A DNA stretch of 64,000 bases from Nemesobacter sp965249045 (GTDB lineage Bacteria; Desulfobacterota_D; UBA1144; Nemesobacterales; Nemesobacteraceae), in assembly GCA_965249045.1 (NCBI GenBank), contig OZ252213.1:620001-684000 (forward strand), read 5' to 3'. Numbering within the stretch: the first letter of the stretch is position 1; every line of letters begins with the position of its first letter. This document shows, one piece after another, positions 7,509-15,676 of the stretch. The translations under genes and the position numbers were made by a program. The notes under the pieces were generated by a model. That model was not told the DNA's origin. It ran no database searches and saw only the letters and a list, made by a program, of their open reading frames with translations.

Positions 7509-9044
7509 ATGCCGGGAAGAAGAATGGATACAAGAGTGATAAAGGAAGTTTTGAGGCTTAAGTCCCTGGATTTTTCGATCAGGGAGATAAGTCGGAGCGT
7601 TAACGCAAGCCGAAGCGGCGTCCACAAGCTGATACGCAAGGCCGAACAGTCAGGTCTTGGGTGGCCGCTGCCCGAGGATACAGACGACGAGGCTCTCGAG
7701 CGGCTGCTTTATCCGGAGCCTGTGGAGGTCCGCGGGGGCAAGGTTGTCCCCCAGTGGTCTTTCATGCATCGGGAACTCAAGCGCCGCGGGGTAACGAGAC
7801 AACTGCTCTGGGAGGAGTACGCCGCACGCCATCCCGACGGCCATTACAGCTACTCGCGGTTCTGCGAGCTCTACGATGTCTGGCGGGGGAACAACGCCAA
7901 GCCCTCTATGAGGCAGCTGCACAAGGCGGGTGAGAAGTGCTTTGTGGACTACGCCGGGCAGACAGTGGCGATAACGGATCCGCGAACGGGGGAGCAAAGC
8001 AAGGCCCATATATTCGTCGGGGTCCTGGGGGCGTCAAACTACACTTTCGCCGAAGCCGCCTCCTCGCAGTCTCTTGAGAACTGGCTTGGGAGCCACACCC
8101 GCATGGTCGAGTTCTTCTGTGGAGTTCCTTCACTTATCGTTCCCGACAATCTTAAAAGCGGAGTCGCCGCGGCCTGCCGTTACGACCCCCGGATAAACCC
8201 CGCCTACGGGCAGTGGGCGAATCATTACGGGATCGTGATAATGCCCGCAAGGCCGAACAAGCCCAGAGACAAGGCTAAAGTGGAGGTCGGGGTGCAGATA
8301 GTGCAGCGGTGGATACTTGCAAGGCTTCGAGACATGGAGTTCTTCTCCCTCGGGGAGCTTAACAAGTATATAGGGGAACTGCTTGTGAAGCTTAACGACA
8401 CCCCTTTCCAGAAGCTTCCCGGCTCCCGGAGAAGCGAATTCGAAAGGGTCGACAAGCCTGTCTTGAGACCTCTTCCTCCGTACTCCTACAGCTACAAGGA
8501 GATAAAGCGGGCCAAGGTGAACATCGATTACCACACGGAATACAAAAAGACCCGCTACTCCGTTCCTCATAACTACATAGGGGAGACGGTGGAGGTTTGT
8601 GCGGATACGGACATCGTGGAGATTTACTTCAGAGAGAAGCTCATAGCACAGCACTGCCGCACGGACAGAGGGGGATTCGTAACGGATCTCGCTCACATGC
8701 CCGAGTCTCATCAGCACCACGAGAAGTGGAACGAAGAGAGGATCAGGAGCTGGGCCGCGCAACAGGGCGCAGAAGTGCTCGAGTGGGTAAACGGCCAGTT
8801 CTGCTCCAGGGAACATCCCGCACAGGCTTACAGGGTGTGCCTGGGTTTGCTCAGCCTCTCCCGGACTTACCCCAAAAGACTCAACGACGCCTGCGGGGTT
8901 GCGAACAGAAACGGGCTCCTGAGGCTGAAACAGGTAAAGGAACTGCTCAGAAACAACATGGACAGGCTGCCTTTGCTCAAGGAGGAGAACCTGTCTCTTC
9001 CCCAGGATCACGAGAACATAAGGGGGCCGCAACAGTACAGATGA
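7509..9044 (+). CDS. istA: IS21-family transposase IstA
   Basis: This intact 511-aa protein begins with a helix-turn-helix (SIREISRSVNASRSGVHKLIRKAEQSG) and then has the IstA linker YSYSRFCELY. The DDE integrase core follows: D in CFVDYAGQTV, D in LIVPDNLKSGV and E in KAKVEVGVQIVQRWIL. The C-terminal beta region includes TRYSVPHNYIGETVEV. It catalyses strand transfer together with the ATPase IstB, which follows after 25 bases. AAGGAGG lies upstream of the ATG. Because istB is broken, this copy is probably immobile unless IstB is supplied in trans. Confidence 0.95.
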   Translation: MPGRRMDTRVIKEVLRLKSLDFSIREISRSVNASRSGVHKLIRKAEQSGLGWPLPEDTDDEALERLLYPEPVEVRGGKVVPQWSFMHRELKRRGVTRQLLWEEYAARHPDGHYSYSRFCELYDVWRGNNAKPSMRQLHKAGEKCFVDYAGQTVAITDPRTGEQSKAHIFVGVLGASNYTFAEAASSQSLENWLGSHTRMVEFFCGVPSLIVPDNLKSGVAAACRYDPRINPAYGQWANHYGIVIMPARPNKPRDKAKVEVGVQIVQRWILARLRDMEFFSLGELNKYIGELLVKLNDTPFQKLPGSRRSEFERVDKPVLRPLPPYSYSYKEIKRAKVNIDYHTEYKKTRYSVPHNYIGETVEVCADTDIVEIYFREKLIAQHCRTDRGGFVTDLAHMPESHQHHEKWNEERIRSWAAQQGAEVLEWVNGQFCSREHPAQAYRVCLGLLSLSRTYPKRLNDACGVANRNGLLRLKQVKELLRNNMDRLPLLKEENLSLPQDHENIRGPQQYR

Positions 9045-9069
9045 ATCTTAACCCAAGGAGGTGTTTTTT

Positions 9070-9690
9070 ATGAGTTTATCATTGACATTGTCCCGTCTTC
9101 GGGAACTTCGCCTCGGAGCCATGGCCAAGGCTCTTGAGCGTCAGCTTGAACAGTCGTCCACATATGACGACCTGTCTTTTACCGACAGAGTGGGTCTGCT
9201 TGTGGAGAGGGAATGCGTTGAGAGGGAGAACCGAAGGCAGCAGAGGCTGGTGCGGGAGGCTCACTTCAGGCTCAGAGCCCACCTCGGCGACATTGATTAC
9301 CGACATCCCCGCAATCTTAACAAGTCCCGGATAGCGCAGCTTGGGGAGGGGGAGTGGGTGGAGAAGGCCCGCAATCTTCTCATAACCGGTCCCTGCGGGT
9401 GCGGAAAGACGTGGATAGCCTGCGCCCTGGGACACAACGCGTGTCTTAGGGGAATAAGAGTTCGTTACTACAGGATCTCAAGGCTGTTTCTTGTTCTTGC
9501 GCAGGCCAAGGCCGACGGAAGTTACAGAAAGCTTCTCGGGCAGATTGCGAAAACGGGGCTTCTGATAATAGACGACTGGGGTCTTGAGAAGATAACCCAG
9601 CCCCAGAGATACGACCTGATGGAGATCATGGATGACCGTTACGGTGAGAGTTCTACGGTGATGATAAGCCAGCTTCCCGTGAGCGAGTGG
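9070..9690 (+). pseudogene. istB: IstB transposition ATPase, first part, split by IS110
   Basis: ATG 9070 follows AAGGAGG; an upstream GTG at 9061 is less likely. The 207 codons encode an IstB/DnaC-like AAA+ protein: LSRLRELRLGAMAKALERQL, Walker A LLITGPCGCGKTW, Walker B GLLIIDDWGLEKI and sensor I STVMISQLPVSEW. The frame breaks at W207, where the IS110 element begins, and resumes at 11335 with YRYGTIGDNTLADAILDRIV. The joined protein would be 261 residues, normal for IstB. A stray open frame continues to 9792 inside the IS110 end and encodes nothing meaningful. Confidence 0.9.
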
Positions 9691-9827
9691 ACTTTCTACC
9701 ATTTTCAAAATAAAAATAATTTTTTTAATTCAGACGAGCACCGCAATCTCGCTTTATTGACAGAATCGCATTGTCCGCGTAACTCGCTTTGAACATCCGG
9801 TTCTCTTGTTCCAAATCCAGATATTGC

Positions 9828-11105
9828 TCAGCCTGCTTTCGCTTCTATAAGCTGTCCTCCTTTCTTGAAGTTCCTCTCAAACAACACTCCCTTTTCAAGC
9901 AATCTGCACGCTACATACAGAAGACGATCGGCCACCGATCGCAACGCCCTGTTATGGCTGTGTCCTCGCTCCCGAAGCACTTCGTACTTCGCTCTGCTTA
10001 CAGGGTCATTCTGGGTCGCTGTGCGAGCCCAGTGGTAAATCGCGTCTGAGAGTTTTTTATGCGACGCTCGTCTCTGACTAACACGTTTGCTCTTCCCCGA
10101 ACGCCTGGTTACCGGAGCCGCTCCCGTAAGATTACGAAGCGCCATGTCGTCGCGCCGACAAAGCAGTTCGTAACTTTCACCAATCAAGGTGGAAAGAACG
10201 ACCCTTCCCACTCCGGGAATAGATCTGAGAATCTCAATGTCGCTGGGTTCGTTTCCCCCTTCCTCCTGTTGTTTTTGTTCCCTGTTTTTCTGGCTGAGAG
10301 AACTGATAAGGCGATCCATTTGCTTGTCAGTCTCCCTGATCTGGCGAAAGAGAAGTTCAAGGCGCTTCACTATGCTTTTGATACGTATTACGCACCCCTG
10401 GACTGTAGCCTCGCTGACATCCATCTCCTTTGATCCGAGAATTTCCTTAACTCCCCTGGCGTCAATACGGCGAACTTTATGGTGCTTGAGCAGTTTCTCA
10501 ATCGTACCAAGCCTCTTGCGCCTCGCGGCCGCCGCGGTCGGCGCGAGCTTCCACAGCTCAAGAATCCAGAGATTAAAGCTCTCTCCAATAACTTGTCTGA
10601 ACTGGGGGTAGTATTCCCAAAGCTTTTTGCTCATGCGGGAAATCAAGCGGCCCCGCTCGTTCACAAGCTCGTCTCTCATCCGAGAGAATTCACACAGAAG
10701 CATGACTTCCGGCTCAGAGGGCTTGAGGGGACGGAAGTGGCGGATGTCGGTGCGAAGCGAGTCGGCAAGCACATAGGCGTCGCGGCGGTCGTCCTTGGCC
10801 CCGGAGGGGGAGAATCTGTCCCTCAATCGGTCAAGCTGCCTGGGGTTTACGGAATAAGCGCCGAAGCCGTGTTTCATAAGGGTTTCCACTACCGGGCCGT
10901 GAGGAACCTCAATAGCGACATCTATTTGTCTGGAAGCGGATCGGGAGACTTCCAGTATCCATTGGACCATCTCGCAAAGACCTTCTCCTCCGTGAGCGAA
11001 GGACTGTTCTCCCAGAATGGAACCTGTCTGGTTGATGACGCAGACCTGATGGAACTCGGAGCCCCAGTCAACGCCTGCGAAGAATTTATGGCTAACGTAT
11101 TTCAT
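9828..11105 (-). CDS. IS110-family transposase (DEDD RuvC-like + serine Tnp_20 domain)
   Basis: This 425-aa protein has the N-terminal DEDD domain: D in FAGVDWGSEFHQV, E in VAIEVPHGPV and D residues in KDDRRDAYVLADSLR. After a coiled-coil linker comes the transposase_20 domain with RSIPGVGRVVLSTLIGE and LTGAAPVTRRSGKS...RRASHKKLSDAIYHWART, which contains the catalytic serine region. IS110 recombinases use a bridge RNA to pair donor and target DNA. The gene is intact, and its upstream non-coding end has a matching bridge-RNA structure, so the element may be active. Confidence 0.95.
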   Translation of the reverse strand: MKYVSHKFFAGVDWGSEFHQVCVINQTGSILGEQSFAHGGEGLCEMVQWILEVSRSASRQIDVAIEVPHGPVVETLMKHGFGAYSVNPRQLDRLRDRFSPSGAKDDRRDAYVLADSLRTDIRHFRPLKPSEPEVMLLCEFSRMRDELVNERGRLISRMSKKLWEYYPQFRQVIGESFNLWILELWKLAPTAAAARRKRLGTIEKLLKHHKVRRIDARGVKEILGSKEMDVSEATVQGCVIRIKSIVKRLELLFRQIRETDKQMDRLISSLSQKNREQKQQEEGGNEPSDIEILRSIPGVGRVVLSTLIGESYELLCRRDDMALRNLTGAAPVTRRSGKSKRVSQRRASHKKLSDAIYHWARTATQNDPVSRAKYEVLRERGHSHNRALRSVADRLLYVACRLLEKGVLFERNFKKGGQLIEAKAG

Positions 11106-11334
11106 GATATATTAAGACCTCCATGATAGATTCGGGTCATCCGCGATTTTTTCCTGTTCCTGTACAGGTGCTCTATGGCACAGACTTTCTACCGGGAATA
11201 AAATCACGGTATTCGGTCGAGGCACATGTCCACTCGAGGTGCTCAAAGGCGCAGGTACGGCGAGGGTAGCTCTCGACCGAATGGCCCGTGTTTTTATTGA
11301 ACCTTTAAAATGCTTTAAAAAGTAAACTGAATGG
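11106..11334 (-). ncRNA. Candidate IS110 bridge RNA
   Basis: The non-coding end upstream of the transposase, on the same strand, carries two guide loops in the published IS621 order (target loop, then donor loop). Target loop: an 11-bp perfect stem (11211-11221 with 11272-11282) encloses two segments. GCCGTACCTG on the RNA strand (11252-11261) equals the flank at 11337-11346. CGAGTGGAC (9684-9692) is complementary to the RNA-coding strand at 11228-11236. Donor loop: GGTAGAAAGTC (11183-11193) equals the element's other end (9690-9700), inside a stem CCGTGATTTT / AAAATCGCGG. The right donor guide is not clear. RNA boundaries are estimates. Confidence 0.8.
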
Positions 11335-11499
11335 TACAGGTACGGCACGATAGGAGACAACACCCTGGCCGACGCGATTCTTGACAGGATCGTACACAAC
11401 TCTCACCGCCTTGAGATGGGGGGAGAGTCCATGAGAAAGATCGAGGCGGAAAAGACAGAAAAACAGGCGCTGGGAAAAGAAAAGACCGGAGGTAATTAA
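11335..11499 (+). pseudogene. istB: IstB, C-terminal part
   Basis: These 54 codons plus stop complete the interrupted istB: YRYGTIGDNTLADAILDRIVHNSHRLEMGGESMRK followed by a lysine-rich tail. They are in frame with 9070-9690 once the IS110 element is removed. No start codon or ribosome site of its own is apparent. Confidence 0.9.
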
Positions 11500-11641
11500 C
11501 AGGAAAAAGAAACGGACTTTTTACGAGTGGTTTGACAGGAAAAAACGGAAAGTGTAAAAGTCTGTTTACGGAAGAAGAAAACAAGAGAATTGGGTGTCCG
11601 AATTCGCTCGGAATCGGTGTCCATTTTTATCGGAATAGGCA

Positions 11642-11646
11642 CTTGG
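11642..11646. repeat. Right 5-bp target duplication of the IS21 element (CTTGG)
   Basis: CTTGG here repeats 7348-7352. It is part of the codons for T-W in tnpB, and collapsing the two copies restores the TnpB frame. Confidence 0.9.
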
Positions 11647-11946
11647 GGCAAATTCGTTACCCTGCTTAACGAGAAGGCTGAGAGTGCTGGCGTTAAGATG
11701 GTGGAAGTGGACCCCCGGGGAACCTCGCGGGAATGCTCAAGTTGCGGAGCAGAGGTAAAGAAAAACCTGTCTGTGCGAACGCATAAATGTACTTGCGGTC
11801 TTGAGATGGACAGGGACTTGAATGCGGCAATAAATATCCTTCATCGAGGCATCTCGATTGCGGGCGGGAATGTTACCCGCATGGTCGGAAGGATGAGAAA
11901 GAAGCGAGAGAGTGCTCTCGTTCGGCCAAGAACAGTATATGTGTAG
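11647..11946 (+). pseudogene. tnpB: TnpB, C-terminal part with zinc finger and last RuvC motif
   Basis: Continuing from codon 292, this part reads GKFVTLLNEKAESAGVKMVEVDPRGTSRECSSCGAEVKK..., then HKCTCGLEMDRDLNAAINILHRG. The first pair of zinc ligands is CSSC; the second is a close CTC. The DRDLNAA aspartate is the third RuvC residue. The C-terminal tail reaches a stop at 11944-11946, inside the right terminal repeat of the outer element. In known TnpB loci the guide RNA overlaps the 3' end of the gene and reads into the flank; here that flank begins at 11964. Confidence 0.9.
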
Positions 11947-11963
11947 TTACGTATATAATTCCC
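11938..11963 (-). repeat. Right terminal inverted repeat of the tnpB element
   Basis: It pairs with 6400-6426 and overlaps the last codons of tnpB. ATTAAATC follows directly as the second target duplication. Confidence 0.75.
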
Positions 11964-11971
11964 ATTAAATC

Positions 11972-12321
11972 AAAGCATTATACGTTTGCTATTTCTTGTA
12001 ACACGGTTGATGCAATCATGCCATTGTCCAAAATCGAAACGTTAAAATCATACATGACTATGACCTTATCACACCTTGGCGAAAGCGGAGTAGCATTGAT
12101 CTCTTTGACTGTCGGGTAGCGGGGCATGGAAGAATGAGTATTGCATGGGATTCTTTGATGCTAATGGCGTGAGACGAACATTTGCCGGGCCACCTAATAT
12201 CGGATGTGTATGATTCTGCTTTAGCCACAAGATATCGTCACGAATGAGAGAATGCACCGATTGCTTTTTGATAAATCCCCCCGTATATGTATATTGAAGC
12301 GGAGGAGAATTTTCATCTCAG
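11972..12321. other. Intergenic stretch without a supportable gene
   Basis: This 350-base region is AT-richer than its right flank and contains only a 62-codon reverse-strand frame (12069-12257) that I cannot match to any family. It may be decayed remains of the low-GC island. GGAGGAG at 12301 precedes the gene at 12322, but the spacing is long. Confidence 0.4.
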
Positions 12322-12954
12322 ATGCCTTCACTTGAAGAACTTGTCTCGGCCGACGAGACTGCCAGCGGGATAGCCCGCGCGAGCGAAATCGCCCGCGAAG
12401 AGTGGGAAAAGATAAGAGTTTCCCTGGCCCTTTGCGGGGATACGGGAGATTTCCACGGGGATGATTTCATGCTCGGGACAATTTCGGGAGAAACGATAAC
12501 GCGCGAGCCGCTTGGAAGTCCGACGAAATCCGTTTCGCTTTATTCCCCGACTTACTACCCGATGTATCTTGTAAAGAACCTGCGAGAGTTCCGTGAGAAG
12601 TTCCCGGAGAAAAACTATCGCACGATCGAGGCCCTCTACGTTTACGTCGAGCTTGTGAACGCGGCAGCGCTAAGGCTCGGCCTCAAGGGAACCCTGGCGA
12701 TGGGATTTGCAAGCGGTTACGCGAACGTGAGAACGGGCTGGATAGCGGAAAAAGGGCTTGCCGAGCAGAGCGCTATCTTTTCCGAAATGTTTTTTTCAGA
12801 CAGGCCGAAAAACTACGACTGGGATTTTCACTGGACTTCGGTCAGGCGAGGATTCAGGGAAATCTACGAAAAATTTGTTGCCTGGCAGCGTTCCCCCGCC
12901 CTTTACCTAGAAGAGTCGAAATCCAAGGCGGTCGTAAAGCCCTTTATAGTTTAG
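12322..12954 (+). CDS. Hypothetical protein, 210 aa
   Basis: I do not recognise the family. The protein is soluble, acidic to neutral and mixed alpha/beta in appearance. The N-terminal half has LEELVSADETASGIARASEIAREEWEKIRVSLALCGDTGDFHGDDFMLG; the C-terminal half is rich in aromatic residues (PKNYDWDFHWTSVRRGFREIYEKFVAWQRSPALYLEE). Codon usage is like the surrounding chromosomal genes, so it is probably real. It converges on dnaB and their stop codons overlap by 4 bases. No signal peptide or membrane segment is visible. Confidence 0.7.
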   Translation: MPSLEELVSADETASGIARASEIAREEWEKIRVSLALCGDTGDFHGDDFMLGTISGETITREPLGSPTKSVSLYSPTYYPMYLVKNLREFREKFPEKNYRTIEALYVYVELVNAAALRLGLKGTLAMGFASGYANVRTGWIAEKGLAEQSAIFSEMFFSDRPKNYDWDFHWTSVRRGFREIYEKFVAWQRSPALYLEESKSKAVVKPFIV

Positions 12955-14306
12955 ACAAACCCCTCTTCGAATTCGTCAGAAGGGTTCTCAAAGCTTGGAA
13001 CCCCGTTTTGCTCAAGGAACACAAGCTTCACCGTGCCCGTGGGCCCGTTTCTCTGTTTTCCGATTACAAGTTCTGCCATACCGTCTTTTTCCTCGGGATT
13101 TTTTCTGTATATGTCCTGGCGGTGAATGAAAAGCACAACGTCTGCGTCCTGTTCTATCGCGCCGCTTTCCCTGAGATCCGAGAGTTGAGGGCGGCGGTCG
13201 GTTCTGGTTTCTGTCTGACGGCTTAGCTGTGAGATCCCTATTACCGGCACGTCGAGTTCCTTTGCGAGTGCCTTAAGGGCGCCCGATATCTCCGCTATCT
13301 CTCTTTCCCGGGTTTCGTTTCTCGAGCTGCCTCTCATAAGCTGAAGGTAGTCGACCACGACCAGGTCAAGGCGGTTGTCTTTTTTAAGCCGCCTTGCCTT
13401 CGCCCTTATCTCAAGAACCGTGAGTGCGGGGGTGTCGTCTATGAATATGTCCGCGTTTGCGTACCTTTCGGCGGAATCAAACAGTTTCTGAAGATCGTCA
13501 TCCCTTATATATCCGCTTCTCATCGCCGAAAAACTGACTTTTGAGTTTATGGAGAGTAGCCTAAGCATCAGTTGCTCCTTGGTCATCTCTAGAGAGAACA
13601 TTGCGACGGAAAGATCTTCGTTTACAGCGGCGTTGCTTATTATGTTGAGAGAAAGCGATGTTTTTCCGGCGCCCGGGCGCGCGGCGATTATAACGAGATC
13701 AGATTTCTGAAGGCCCGAGGTCAGATGGTCAAGTCTCTCAAAGCCGGTTCGTATGCCCGTTACAAGCTCCTTTTTCTCATGGAGCCGCTCTATGTTTTCT
13801 ATCGCTACCGGCGCGAGGTCTCTTGAGTGCCAGAAGCTTGGCTTTATCTTGTTCTGCGCGATATCGAGGATCGACTGCTCTGCCCTGTCGATGAACTCGT
13901 CAACCTCGATGTCGGGTCCGTAGCCCCGGTGCGCTATGTCGGTCGCGGTGAGCACCAGTTTTCTCAAAACGGACTTGTCCTTAACTATCTTGGCGTAATA
14001 AATGACGTTTTCCGCCGTTGGAACAGTCGAGACGAGATAGGTTAGGTAGGCGGCTCCCCCGACTTCCTCTACGATCCCCTTCGAGCTCATCCATTCATAC
14101 AGGGTAAGGACGTCAATGGCGGTGCCTACCCTGTCAAGGTCTATCATGCAGTTCATTATCTTGGAGTGGTTCTCATTATAAAAATCCTCTGCTATCAGGA
14201 TTTCGAGAACTTGGTTTATTGAGCTGTTTTCAATGAGAATGGAACCCAGTACCGCGCGTTCCGCCTCCTCGTTGCTCGGAAGGGGGGATTTCATCATATT
14301 CTCCAT
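12951..14306 (-). CDS. dnaB: Replicative DNA helicase DnaB
   Basis: The 451-aa protein has the DnaB N-terminal collar (LPSNEEAERAVLGSILIENSSINQV..., residues 6-110). A RecA-like helicase domain follows: Walker A VIIAARPGAGKTSLSLNI, Walker B LDLVVVDYLQLMRGS, then GISQLSRQTETRTDRRPQLSDLRESGAIEQDADVVLFIHR. It is the hexameric 5'-3' helicase of the replication fork. No intein or truncation is visible and the length is typical. The neighbouring glycerate kinase gene is on the same strand 41 bases upstream, so the promoter may be shared. A leading MENMM gives a choice of ATG. Confidence 0.97.
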   Translation of the reverse strand: MENMMKSPLPSNEEAERAVLGSILIENSSINQVLEILIAEDFYNENHSKIMNCMIDLDRVGTAIDVLTLYEWMSSKGIVEEVGGAAYLTYLVSTVPTAENVIYYAKIVKDKSVLRKLVLTATDIAHRGYGPDIEVDEFIDRAEQSILDIAQNKIKPSFWHSRDLAPVAIENIERLHEKKELVTGIRTGFERLDHLTSGLQKSDLVIIAARPGAGKTSLSLNIISNAAVNEDLSVAMFSLEMTKEQLMLRLLSINSKVSFSAMRSGYIRDDDLQKLFDSAERYANADIFIDDTPALTVLEIRAKARRLKKDNRLDLVVVDYLQLMRGSSRNETREREIAEISGALKALAKELDVPVIGISQLSRQTETRTDRRPQLSDLRESGAIEQDADVVLFIHRQDIYRKNPEEKDGMAELVIGKQRNGPTGTVKLVFLEQNGVPSFENPSDEFEEGFV

Positions 14307-14347
14307 CGTTCGAGATTACCTCTATGTTCCACCTGTCCGATGGTTTT

Positions 14348-15676
14348 TCATTCCGTTATCAGAACCACTCCAACATCCATGACGTTTGTCCCGGTGCTCC
14401 CGGTTTTTATAAGATCACCCAAAGTTTCAAAGAAAGAGTACGAATCATTATCGGCAAGATGGTCTCTTGCGCTTATACCCATTGATCTCGCTACCAGGCG
14501 CGACTGCCCGTCGCATATCGCTCCGGCGGCGTCGGTGGGACCGTCTATCCCGTCGGTCCCGGCGAAGAGACCCACGATCCCCTTACTTCCTGTTATCTCA
14601 AAACAGAAAGAAAGGGCGGTCTCTGTGTTTCGCCCGCCCCGCCCCCTACCCATCACGTTCACAGTTGTTTCTCCTCCGAAAAGTATGCAGGCGGGTTTCT
14701 TTACGGGCCTCCCGAACCTTTTTATGTCAAAGGAGATTCCCGCAAGCACCTTGGCCACTTCCCTTGCCTCTCCAGATATCTGGGAGGAAAGAAAAAGCGT
14801 GTTGTACCCCATTTTTTTCGCCATCTTCTCCATCGAGACTATGGCCTTGTGATTGTTTCCGACGACGATCGTGGTGGCCCCGCTTCGTTCGTACTGCTCG
14901 CGGTCCATTGTAGGGGAACCGCTTTTTTTTCTTCCCTTTTCAAGATGTACCACCACTCTGGGGGGAATCTTGTGTTCAAGCTCAAGCGCCTCTATGACGC
15001 GCCACGCGTCTTGGTAGGTGGTAGTGTCGGGGACCGTAGGTCCCGAAGCTATGAATTCGAGCTGGTCGCCGACGACGTCTGAGAGGATCAGCGTGATAAC
15101 CTGCGAGGGAAGGGCTTTTTTGAGCAGTCCGCCTCCTTTTATCTGCGACATCTTTTTTCTTACGGTGTTAAGGCCGTAGGTGTCGACCCCGCAGAGCATG
15201 AGCCTCTGGGTTGCCGCTCTTTTATCTTCTATGGTGAGCCCTTCGCTCGGCATCGCGAGTATCGAACTTCCGCCTCCCGATATAAGGAAGATCACAAGGT
15301 CTTTCTCCCCAGATTTTTCGAGAAGGGAAACGACCTTCTTCGCCGCCTCGACGCTTTTTTCATCCGGCACCGGGTGAGAGGAGAGATGAAAATCCATTTT
15401 CCGGAAAGCCCGCTCGGAGCGGGCATTCGACACTACGATTCCCTCGGTTATCCGCTCGCCGAGAAGTTCCTCAAGCGCCGCGGCCATTGCGGACGCGGCC
15501 TTTCCGAAGGCCACGACGTACACCGACTTAAAATCGGAGAGATTGAAGCTCTCCCCCCCAACTCTGAGTCTCTCGCCCTTCAGGTCAAGGTGCTCCAGAA
15601 CGCATTTTCTCGGGTCGGCTTCCTTGATCGCCTGATCAAAAAGCTCCCTTGCGTCTTTCCTCAGTTCTTCGTTCAT
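14348..15676 (-). CDS. Glycerate 2-kinase (GckA/TtuD, MOFRL family)
   Basis: This 442-aa protein has the family pattern: VYVVAFGKAASAMAAAL, VSNARSERAF..SSHPVPDE, FLISGGGSSILAMPSEGLT, LSDVVGDQLEFIASGPTVPD, and the C-terminal MOFRL segment GGETTVNVMGRGRGGRNTETAL...AGTDGIDGPTDAAGA. The family phosphorylates D-glycerate with ATP; older annotations call it hydroxypyruvate reductase. Its start overlaps the nuoE stop (TGATG), so translation is coupled. Confidence 0.92.
   Translation of the reverse strand: MNEELRKDARELFDQAIKEADPRKCVLEHLDLKGERLRVGGESFNLSDFKSVYVVAFGKAASAMAAALEELLGERITEGIVVSNARSERAFRKMDFHLSSHPVPDEKSVEAAKKVVSLLEKSGEKDLVIFLISGGGSSILAMPSEGLTIEDKRAATQRLMLCGVDTYGLNTVRKKMSQIKGGGLLKKALPSQVITLILSDVVGDQLEFIASGPTVPDTTTYQDAWRVIEALELEHKIPPRVVVHLEKGRKKSGSPTMDREQYERSGATTIVVGNNHKAIVSMEKMAKKMGYNTLFLSSQISGEAREVAKVLAGISFDIKRFGRPVKKPACILFGGETTVNVMGRGRGGRNTETALSFCFEITGSKGIVGLFAGTDGIDGPTDAAGAICDGQSRLVARSMGISARDHLADNDSYSFFETLGDLIKTGSTGTNVMDVGVVLITE

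Larger units (their letters stand above)
9691..11334 (-). mobile_element. IS110-family insertion sequence
   Basis: A 1.64-kb element inserted in istB. Flanks join as ...GAGTGG + TACAGG... with a shared GG dinucleotide core and no long duplication, as expected for IS110. The transposase is on the reverse strand. About 137 bases of non-coding sequence follow it (9691-9827) and about 229 bases precede it (11106-11334), the latter being the bridge-RNA end. Removing 9691-11334 restores the istB frame exactly. Confidence 0.9.
7353..11641 (+). mobile_element. IS21-family insertion sequence, itself interrupted by IS110
   Basis: The element carries istA and istB and is bounded by inverted ends TGCGTATTCCGATTGAACG (left) and, on the reverse strand, TGCCTATTCCGATAAAAATG (right). 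The host sequence CTTGG is duplicated at 7348-7352 and 11642-11646. Each end holds tandem ~23-bp units (three at the left, 7358-7427; two at the right), as expected for the multiple transposase-binding sites of IS21 ends. Removing the element and one CTTGG restores tnpB in frame. Without the nested IS110 insertion it is about 2.6 kb, a normal IS21 size. Confidence 0.9.
6400..11963 (+). mobile_element. IS1595-type ends carrying a tnpB gene, no own transposase
   Basis: The ends are inverted repeats: GGGATTTATATACATAACTA at 6400 continuing CACAAA, and on the reverse strand from 11963 GGGAATTATATACGTAACTA continuing CACATA. They resemble the ends of the two IS1595-family elements at 56458 and 59146 (GGG-nn-TTATATAC core). 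The 8-bp flanks form a near-perfect direct repeat. Without the nested IS21 and IS110 insertions the element would be about 1.27 kb and hold only tnpB, whose stop codon lies inside the right repeat. It probably depends on an IS1595 transposase acting in trans; this is inference. Confidence 0.7.

Noticed and set aside
8130..9032. 300-codon reverse-strand ORF opposite istA
   Set aside because: Antisense shadow of a well-supported transposase; no family pattern.
11472..11541. Short Lys-rich frame (KKKRTFYEWFDRKKRKV) after istB
   Set aside because: No standard start codon; may be chance in a purine-rich end of the IS21 element.
6400..11963. Interpretation as an ordinary IS200/IS605 element
   Set aside because: No TnpA gene, and the boundaries are inverted repeats with an 8-bp near-duplication, which IS605 transposition does not produce.
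12069..12257. 62-codon reverse-strand ORF before the hypothetical gene at 12322
   Set aside because: No recognisable motif, no ribosome site; left as unexplained intergenic sequence.
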